Positions 58,622-64,000 of a stretch of DNA of 64,000 bases are shown here, piece after piece. Source of the DNA: an uncultured Williamsia sp. (GTDB lineage: Bacteria; Actinomycetota; Actinomycetes; Mycobacteriales; Mycobacteriaceae); NCBI RefSeq assembly GCF_947494875.1, contig NZ_CANLWM010000005.1, forward strand, positions 186,001 to 250,000, read 5' to 3'. The position numbers were made by a program, and so were the translations under genes. Positions within the stretch are counted from its first letter, which is position 1. Every line of letters starts with the position of its first letter. The notes below the pieces were generated by a model. That model saw only the letters and a list, made by a program, of their open reading frames with translations, was not told the DNA's origin and ran no database searches.

Positions 58622-59665
58622 ATGGCAACCGCACCGCAGGACCGCGAGAAGGCCCTCGATCTGGCGCTGGCCCAGATCGACAAGAACTTCGGCAAGGGAT
58701 CGGTGATGCGCCTCGGTGACGAGGTCCGTCCCCCGATCGAGGTCATCCCGACCGGTTCCATCGCCCTGGACGTGGCGCTGGGCATCGGCGGGCTGCCCCG
58801 GGGCCGTGTCGTCGAGATCTACGGCCCGGAGTCGTCGGGCAAGACCACGGTCGCCCTGCACGCGGTGGCCAACGCCCAGGCCAACGGCGGCATCGCCGCC
58901 TTCATCGACGCGGAGCACGCGCTCGACCCCGACTACGCCGCCAAGCTCGGCGTCGACACCGACGCCCTGCTGGTCTCCCAGCCGGACACCGGTGAGCAGG
59001 CGCTCGAGATCGCCGACATGCTGATCCGGTCGGGTGCGCTGGACATCCTCGTCATCGACTCCGTCGCCGCACTGGTGCCGCGCGCCGAGATCGAGGGCGA
59101 GATGGGTGACAGTCACGTCGGTCTGCAGGCACGTCTGATGAGCCAGGCGCTCCGCAAGATGACCGGTGCGATGAACAACTCCAAGACCACCGTCATCTTC
59201 ATCAACCAGCTGCGCGAGAAGATCGGCGTGATGTTCGGTTCGCCGGAGACCACCACGGGCGGCAAGGCCCTGAAGTTCTACGCCTCGGTCCGCCTCGACA
59301 TCCGTCGTATCGAGACGCTCAAGGACGGGACCGACGCGGTCGGCAGCCGCACCCGCGTCAAGGTCGTCAAGAACAAGGTGTCCCCGCCGTTCAAGCAGGC
59401 CGAGTTCGACATCCTCTACGGCCACGGCATCAGCCGCGAGGGCTCGCTCATCGATCTCGGTGTGGCGGAGGGCTTCATCCGCAAGTCCGGCTCGTGGTTC
59501 ACCTACGAGGGTGATCAGTTGGGTCAGGGCAAGGAGAACGCTCGCAAGTTCCTCCTCGAGAACGTCGACACCCGCGAGGAGATCGAGAAGAAGATCAAGG
59601 AGAAGCTGGGCATCGGAGCCGTCCTCGACGCCGACGAGATCGCGCCGGCGCCCGTCGACTTCTGA
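58622..59665 (+). CDS. recA: Recombinase RecA
   Basis: A 347-aa DNA-dependent ATPase for strand exchange and LexA cleavage. Walker [10 protein letters not shown] is near residues 67-75, [20 protein letters not shown] holds Walker B and loop L1, and [20 protein letters not shown] holds the L2 region. No intein interrupts it, unlike in M. tuberculosis. GAGGAG precedes the ATG. Both a LexA box and a RecA-NDp promoter lie upstream, and recX follows 23 bp downstream. Confidence 0.98.
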   Translation: MATAPQDREKALDLALAQIDKNFGKGSVMRLGDEVRPPIEVIPTGSIALDVALGIGGLPRGRVVEIYGPESSGKTTVALHAVANAQANGGIAAFIDAEHALDPDYAAKLGVDTDALLVSQPDTGEQALEIADMLIRSGALDILVIDSVAALVPRAEIEGEMGDSHVGLQARLMSQALRKMTGAMNNSKTTVIFINQLREKIGVMFGSPETTTGGKALKFYASVRLDIRRIETLKDGTDAVGSRTRVKVVKNKVSPPFKQAEFDILYGHGISREGSLIDLGVAEGFIRKSGSWFTYEGDQLGQGKENARKFLLENVDTREEIEKKIKEKLGIGAVLDADEIAPAPVDF

Positions 59666-59688
59666 CCTCCCGCCGCCGGAGCGCCACG

Positions 59689-60282
59689 ATGGATCCACAC
59701 GCCATCGACCGCCTGCGGTCGGCGACCGAGGAGATCGTCGCCCGCCCCCGCGTCGACGTCGACCGGTCCGGGTCGGCGCGGGGGTCGCGCGACGGTGACC
59801 GCGACGGGCCGTCCCCGTGGGACAGCGCGTTGCGGTTGCTCGGGGTTCGTGCCCGGTCACGCTCGGAGATGCGGGCCCGGCTGTTGGACAAGGAGTTCCC
59901 GCCCGACGAGGTGGACCGGACACTGTCCCGGCTGACCTCGATGGGACTCCTCGACGACGCCGACTTCGCCCGTCAGTGGGTGGAGTCGCGTCACCGCAAC
60001 AACGGGCGCGGACGCATCGCGCTCCGAAACGAGTTGCGCACCAAGGGCGTCGATCCGGCGGTGGCCGAGAGCGCACTGTCGCTCGTCGACGACGAGGACG
60101 AACGGGCCCGCGCCGAGGAACTCCTCGCCCGCAAGGTGGGGTCGTTGTCCGCGACGGACATCGCCGATCGCGGCGACCGGGACCGCCACACCCGGCGTCT
60201 GGTGGCGATGCTCGCCCGACGGGGATACCCGGCGAACGTCGCGTTCGATCTCGTCCGTAGCGCCCTCGACGGCCTCGACTGA
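59689..60282 (+). CDS. recX: RecX regulatory protein
   Basis: A 197-aa helical protein that binds RecA filaments and moderates RecA activity. After a polar N-terminal stretch it shows the RecX three-helix repeats: ALRLLGVRARSRSEMRARLLDKEF, LTSMGLLDDADFARQWVESR and AMLARRGYPANVAFDLVRSAL. It starts 23 bp after recA and should be cotranscribed. It converges with an XRE regulator gene. Confidence 0.93.
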   Translation: MDPHAIDRLRSATEEIVARPRVDVDRSGSARGSRDGDRDGPSPWDSALRLLGVRARSRSEMRARLLDKEFPPDEVDRTLSRLTSMGLLDDADFARQWVESRHRNNGRGRIALRNELRTKGVDPAVAESALSLVDDEDERARAEELLARKVGSLSATDIADRGDRDRHTRRLVAMLARRGYPANVAFDLVRSALDGLD

Positions 60283-60283
60283 C

Positions 60284-60311
60284 GGCCGACGCCTCAGCCG
60301 GCGAGTCGGCC
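60284..60311. terminator. Inverted repeat between recX and the XRE gene
   Basis: GGCCGAC (60284-60290) and GTCGGCC (60305-60311) form a 7-bp stem around a 14-nt loop between convergent stop codons; it overlaps the end of the XRE gene. Confidence 0.4.
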
Positions 60312-60560
60312 GGGGCGTACGCCCTTCCACGCCTCGACCGCCTCGTCCAGAGGGAGGCCGATCGCCTCGCAGACGGCCAGGACGGTGCCGAAGCCAGGGC
60401 TCGGGATGCGACCGACCTCGATCTTGCGCAACGTCTCCGGTGAGATCCCCGCCGCCGCCGCGACCGCGCCGGGATCGAGATCGCCCCGGGCCTCGCGAAT
60501 CACCGCGCCGAGGCGTCGGCCGGCGTCGAGCTGTTCGGGCGTGAGGGGGACGCGGACCAT
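60294..60560 (-). CDS. XRE-family HTH regulator beside map
   Basis: An 88-aa single-domain regulator. The Cro/C1-type helix-turn-helix is clear (LGAVIREARGDLDPGAVAAA, AGISPETLRKIEVGRIPSPG, FGTVLAVCEAIGLPLDEAV). It is divergent from a methionine aminopeptidase gene, and the 96-bp gap holds palindromes that are likely its binding sites, so it probably controls itself and map. Its signal is unknown. It contains no second domain for ligand binding. Confidence 0.85.
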   Translation of the reverse strand: MVRVPLTPEQLDAGRRLGAVIREARGDLDPGAVAAAAGISPETLRKIEVGRIPSPGFGTVLAVCEAIGLPLDEAVEAWKGVRPGRLAG

Positions 60561-60584
60561 GTGCCGATCGTAACCGGCATTTCT

Positions 60585-60600
60585 GTACCGCTGCTGGTAC
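60585..60600. promoter_or_regulatory. Inverted repeat GTACC-N6-GGTAC in the XRE/map gap
   Basis: GTACC (60585-60589) and GGTAC (60596-60600) are separated by 6 nt. The half-site resembles those of the larger palindrome 10 bp further on. Confidence 0.5.
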
Positions 60601-60609
60601 CGTCGGACA

Positions 60610-60627
60610 CCGGTATTGAAATACCGG
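60610..60627. promoter_or_regulatory. Perfect 18-bp palindrome in the XRE/map gap
   Basis: CCGGTATT-GA-AATACCGG, two exact 8-bp arms with a 2-nt centre, in an unusually AT-rich stretch for this genome. It lies 30 bp before the map start and is a likely operator of the XRE regulator. Confidence 0.65.
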
Positions 60628-60656
60628 ACAACGGGCGACGTGAGACGGGGTGCAGG

Positions 60657-61430
60657 GTGATCGAGCTGAAGACGCCGGGCGAGGTCGACGCGATGGCGCG
60701 GACCGGCGACGTGGTCGCGGGGATGCTGTCGACGCTGTCCGTCGAGGCTCGCCCCGGGGTCGACGTGATGGAGCTCGAGCACCATGCCCGCGACCTCCTC
60801 GCCGACGCCGGGGCCGAGTCCTGCTACTGGGACTACGCGCCCTCGTTCGGGCGCGGCCCGTTCCGCAACGTGATCTGTCTGTCGGTGAACGACGCCGTGC
60901 TGCACGGCCGTCCCCGGCACCACGTGCTCCGAGACGGTGACGTCCTCTCCCTCGACCTGGCCGTGTCGGTGGACGGCTGGGTGGCCGATTCCGCGGTCAC
61001 CGTCGTCGTCGGGACGGCTCACGACGACGATGACATCGCGCTGATCGACTCGACCCGTCGAGCACTCGACGCCGGGATCGCCGCCGCGGTGCCCGGTAAC
61101 CGGCTCGGGGACATCTCCGCGGCCATCGCCGCGGTCGCCGAAGCAGAGGGATACCGCGTCAACACCGACTTCGGTGGCCACGGACTCGGTCGGACCATGC
61201 ACGAGGACCCGCACGTGTCGAACCGCGGTCGTGCCGGAAAGGGCCTGCGCCTGCGCCCGGGGATGACATTGGCGCTCGAGCCCTGGTGGTCGCGGGGTGC
61301 CCCGGACCTCGTCGTCGACGAGGACGGCTGGACGCTCCGGATGGCCGACGGGTCGATGGCCGCACACAGCGAGCACACCGTCGCCGTCACCGACGACGGG
61401 CCCCGGGTGCTGACCGTCCCCGCAGCCTGA
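60657..61430 (+). CDS. map: Type I methionine aminopeptidase
   Basis: A 257-aa M24 metallopeptidase removing N-terminal Met from new proteins. All five metal ligands are visible: the two Asp in LSLDLAVSVDGWVADSA, the His in GGHGLGRTMHEDPHV, the Glu in LALEPWW and the Glu in HSEHTVAV. GTG 60657 gives VIELKTPGEVDAMARTGDVV, the normal start. Actinobacteria usually carry another map elsewhere, so this may be a specialised or backup copy. It pairs with a divergent XRE regulator and converges with gluD. Confidence 0.92.
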   Translation: MIELKTPGEVDAMARTGDVVAGMLSTLSVEARPGVDVMELEHHARDLLADAGAESCYWDYAPSFGRGPFRNVICLSVNDAVLHGRPRHHVLRDGDVLSLDLAVSVDGWVADSAVTVVVGTAHDDDDIALIDSTRRALDAGIAAAVPGNRLGDISAAIAAVAEAEGYRVNTDFGGHGLGRTMHEDPHVSNRGRAGKGLRLRPGMTLALEPWWSRGAPDLVVDEDGWTLRMADGSMAAHSEHTVAVTDDGPRVLTVPAA

Positions 61431-61437
61431 CCCCTTC

Positions 61438-62313
61438 TCAGGCGCCGACCGTGTCCACCTGCGACCGGGTCTCGTCCGCGGGAACCGTTGCCTCCTTGCG
61501 CCGTCCGGTCCGGATGCGCCGCTCGACCGTCGTCGCCAGTTGCGACAGACCCGTGTTGATGATGATCATCGCGATCGCGACGACGACGAGCGCGGGCAGG
61601 TAGTTGCCGTAGAACGACGCCGATTGGATGCCGGAACGCACCACCTCGATGTAGCCGATCGCGTAGCCCAGCGCACTGTCCTTGAGAGCGATGACCATCT
61701 GCGAGATCAGCGCCGGCAGCATCGCCGTCACCGCCTGCGGGAGCAGGATGAGCCGCATCATCTGACCCGGACGCAGGCCGAGCGCCTTCGCCGCCTCGGA
61801 CTGTCCCGACGGGAGCGAGTTGATGCCCGACCGGATGATCTCCGCGATGACCGACCCGTTGTACAGCGTCAGCCCGGTCACCACCGCGGCGAACGACAGC
61901 TGGAGCGACGGGAAGACCGCGTACTCCGCGTACAGGTAGTAGGCGAAGATCATCAGGATCAGCACAGGGATCGCGCGGAAGGTCTCGACGACCGCGCCCG
62001 ACACCATCCGTACCCATCGGTGTTCGGACAGCCGCCCCACACCGAGGACACCGCCGAGCACCAACGCGAACACGATCGACAGCGCCGCTGCTTTCAACGT
62101 GCCCCACAGACCCGGCAGCAGGTACGTGGTCCACGTCGTCGCGGTGACGAACGGCTTCCACTTCTGCGCGGTCAGCTGGTCGTTGCCGGCGAGGGTCACG
62201 AGGACGAACACCACGACCGCGACGAGGACCAGTCCGAAGACGACCGCCACGATCGCGTTGCGTCGCCGCGCCTTGGGCCCCGGGGAGTCGTAGAGGACGG
62301 TTGCGCCGCTCAT
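61438..62313 (-). CDS. gluD: Glutamate ABC transporter permease GluD
   Basis: A 291-aa inner-membrane permease of the polar amino-acid (HAAT) ABC family. After an N-terminal transmembrane helix it has the typical core [19 protein letters not shown], with the EAA loop [20 protein letters not shown] contacting the ATPase. With GluC it should form the channel for glutamate. Its ATG overlaps the gluC stop (ATGA). The C-terminal tail is polar. Confidence 0.9.
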   Translation of the reverse strand: MSGATVLYDSPGPKARRRNAIVAVVFGLVLVAVVVFVLVTLAGNDQLTAQKWKPFVTATTWTTYLLPGLWGTLKAAALSIVFALVLGGVLGVGRLSEHRWVRMVSGAVVETFRAIPVLILMIFAYYLYAEYAVFPSLQLSFAAVVTGLTLYNGSVIAEIIRSGINSLPSGQSEAAKALGLRPGQMMRLILLPQAVTAMLPALISQMVIALKDSALGYAIGYIEVVRSGIQSASFYGNYLPALVVVAIAMIIINTGLSQLATTVERRIRTGRRKEATVPADETRSQVDTVGA

Positions 62314-62993
62314 CGCCGCACCGCCAGTCGTCGTGCCAGCCAGCCGAACACGTAGCCCTCCGCCAGGGTGATGATCATGAAGCCGACGGCGATGATCGCG
62401 AAGATCGCGACGATCTGGTCGGCGTAGTTCTCGATCTGCTCCTTCATGAGCAGCGATGCCTCCGCGACGCCGATCGCCGACGCGATGGTCGTGTTCTTCG
62501 TCAACGCGATGAGCACGCTTCCCATCGGTCCGATCACCGACCGCGCCGCCTGGGGCAACACGACGAGCCCGAAGACGCGACCGAAGCTGAGCCCGAGCGA
62601 CCGGGCCGCCTCGGCCTGCCCGAGCGGCACGGTGTTGAAGCCCGACCGCAGCGTCTCGCACACGAACGTCGAGGTGTAGAGCACGAACCCGAGAACCGCG
62701 AGCCAGAAGTTGTTGTTCTCGACGAAGTTCTCGTTCTCGGGTGCGAGTGTCAGCCCGAGGTTCTGGTACAGCCCGATCGAGCAGAAGATGATGATCAGCG
62801 TCAGCGGGGTGTTGCGGACGATGGTCACGTATCCCGTCCCGAACGCTCGCATCACCGGCACGGGGGAGACCCGGAACGCGGCGAGGATCGTGCCCCAGAT
62901 CAGCGACCCGACCGCCGAGAAGAACGTCAGCTTCAACGTCGTCCAGTACGCGGGCCACAACTGTGGGCCCATGTCCGACCACAACTCGTTCAT
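62310..62993 (-). CDS. gluC: Glutamate ABC transporter permease GluC
   Basis: A 227-aa permease with about five hydrophobic helices, [20 protein letters not shown] and the EAA loop [23 protein letters not shown] 62993 overlaps the gluB stop; the in-frame GTG at 63011 would lie inside gluB. gluB-gluC-gluD are transcribed leftwards in the order known from Corynebacterium. The ATPase gene gluA would be expected outside the window, upstream of gluB. Confidence 0.9.
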   Translation of the reverse strand: MNELWSDMGPQLWPAYWTTLKLTFFSAVGSLIWGTILAAFRVSPVPVMRAFGTGYVTIVRNTPLTLIIIFCSIGLYQNLGLTLAPENENFVENNNFWLAVLGFVLYTSTFVCETLRSGFNTVPLGQAEAARSLGLSFGRVFGLVVLPQAARSVIGPMGSVLIALTKNTTIASAIGVAEASLLMKEQIENYADQIVAIFAIIAVGFMIITLAEGYVFGWLARRLAVRR

Positions 62994-64000
62994 GACAGCC
63001 CCGCCGGGCACGGCGTGGACGCCGAGTCGAGGAACGACAGGTCACCGGGCTTCGGGGTGAATGCGAACGGGGAAGCCGGCGCCTCCGCCCGCTGCATCAG
63101 CTTGTCGACCTCGGTGTCACCGATTGACGAGCGCAGCGCGCGCTCCCACGGTGACGTGCCGGAGCCGTCCGGGGTCAGCATCTTCGTCAGGGCGGCGTTC
63201 ACCGCGGCGACCGACTTCGGGTAGTCCTTCGCCATCCCGATCCCGTAGCGCTCGGTCGAGAACGGGGTACCGGCCTTGCGGAGGACCTTCTTGCCCGAGG
63301 ACGTGACGCAGGCGTTCTTCGGATAGGTCATGTCGACGACGCGGAAATCGCCCTTGTAGATGTCGAAGTCGGCGAAGCCGGCGAGGATCACCTCGTCGGT
63401 GGTGAGGGCGTCGACCTTGCCCTGGCGGAGCGCCTCGACACAGCCGGAGTAGGAGTCGTACTCCTGCAACTGGACTCGCGGCAGCTGCGCCTTCACGTTC
63501 TGCGCCGGGGTGGATCCCGTGACCGAGCAGAGCTTCTTGCCCTTGTCGAGGTCGGTGAGGGTGCGGATGCCCGTGTCGTCGCGACGTACCAGCAGTCCCT
63601 GATAGTTCACGAGGTACGGACCGGCGAACGCGACGCGCTTCGACCGCGCCGCGTTGATCGAGTAGGTGGCGGCGATCATGTCGACCTCGCCGTTCTCGAT
63701 GAGCGTCTCGCGTTGCGCCGACGGGGTCTCGCGCCAGGTGATCTTCGGCGTTCGCACCCCGAGCTCGCGGGAGATGGAGTCGACGACGTAGCGGGAGACG
63801 AGCGTGTCGAACCCGGTGAAGTCCCGGTCGGGTTCGCGCAGGCCCAGGCCCGGCTGGTCGTACTTCGTGCCGAGGATGACCGAGCCGTCACGGATTGACC
63901 CGAGGAGATCGCGGGGATTGGTGTTGCCGCAGGCGGTGAGGCCGCCGGCGGCCACCGCGAGCGCGACCAGTGTGAGAGCGGCCGCCCGCAGGCGGGGTCG
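62990..64000 (-). CDS. gluB: Glutamate-binding lipoprotein GluB, 5' end cut
   Basis: The extracellular solute-binding protein of the importer. The reading frame is open to the window edge, so the true start lies outside. The visible N-terminus is a hydrophobic signal segment ([17 protein letters not shown]) with lipobox LTAC, so it is lipid-anchored. The SBP_bac_3 fold is shown by [50 protein letters not shown] and [15 protein letters not shown]. The stop overlaps gluC. Confidence 0.9.
   Translation of the reverse strand, partial: RPRLRAAALTLVALAVAAGGLTACGNTNPRDLLGSIRDGSVILGTKYDQPGLGLREPDRDFTGFDTLVSRYVVDSISRELGVRTPKITWRETPSAQRETLIENGEVDMIAATYSINAARSKRVAFAGPYLVNYQGLLVRRDDTGIRTLTDLDKGKKLCSVTGSTPAQNVKAQLPRVQLQEYDSYSGCVEALRQGKVDALTTDEVILAGFADFDIYKGDFRVVDMTYPKNACVTSSGKKVLRKAGTPFSTERYGIGMAKDYPKSVAAVNAALTKMLTPDGSGTSPWERALRSSIGDTEVDKLMQRAEAPASPFAFTPKPGDLSFLDSASTPCPAGLS

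Overview
The window is high-GC DNA from an actinomycete of the order Mycobacteriales, most likely a Gordonia/Williamsia/Rhodococcus-type organism. Two things point there. The gene order proS, rimP-nusA-ylxR-infB-rbfA-nrnA-MATE, phosphoesterase-pptT-truB, dtxR, ribF-rpsO-pnp-M16 protease, ald-lrp, dapB, thyA-folA, thyX-dapA-rnj, ftsK, argA, pgsA-clgR-pspA and recA-recX is the order of the Mycobacterium tuberculosis Rv2845c-Rv2736c block as I remember it. Many genes also start leaderless, with a TAnnnT -10 box 6-8 nt before the start codon. Genus and species cannot be fixed from the sequence alone. No rRNA, tRNA, CRISPR array, insertion sequence or prophage was seen.

Layout: 1-9.9 kb holds translation and transcription housekeeping genes: a yaaA fragment, proS, a ferritin-like DUF4439 pair, and rimP-nusA-ylxR-infB-rbfA-nrnA. 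9.9-16 kb holds a MATE exporter, a phosphoesterase, pptT, truB, a DtxR/MntR-type regulator, ribF and rpsO. 16-20 kb holds pnp with a long structured leader and an M16 protease. 20-25.6 kb holds an AAC(3)-family acetyltransferase, an amino-acid permease, a cNMP/CBS/nucleotidyltransferase protein, and alanine dehydrogenase with its Lrp-type regulator.

26.1-38.1 kb is the main accessory region: a complete choline-to-glycine catabolic island. It encodes choline oxidase, an aldehyde dehydrogenase, a GbcA-like Rieske oxygenase for betaine demethylation, a separate Rieske ferredoxin and FAD-dependent ferredoxin reductase as the probable electron chain, dimethylglycine oxidase, monomeric sarcosine oxidase, an APC permease and an IclR regulator. 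Two promoters flanking the IclR gene share one architecture: TTGACG, 17 bp, CAnnnT, then two 17-bp GTTGC-N7-GCAAC operators 2 bp apart. The island therefore looks like a single IclR regulon.

38-47 kb holds dapB, small membrane and flavodoxin-like genes, a DUF222-HNH (13E12-type) endonuclease behind a RecA-NDp-type promoter, thyA-folA-ycaQ, a secreted PtpB-like phosphatase, thyX and dapA. 47-56 kb holds RNase J, a DinB-like protein, FtsK, a TerC-family membrane protein behind a yybP-ykoY manganese riboswitch, argA, pgsA (with a 26-codon leaderless leader ORF) and clgR-pspA. 56.7-60.3 kb holds a glycosyltransferase, DUF3046 and recA-recX. recA has both a LexA box and a RecA-NDp-type promoter. 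60.3-64 kb holds a divergent XRE-regulator/methionine-aminopeptidase pair with palindromic operators, then gluD-gluC-gluB of a glutamate ABC importer, with gluB cut by the window end.
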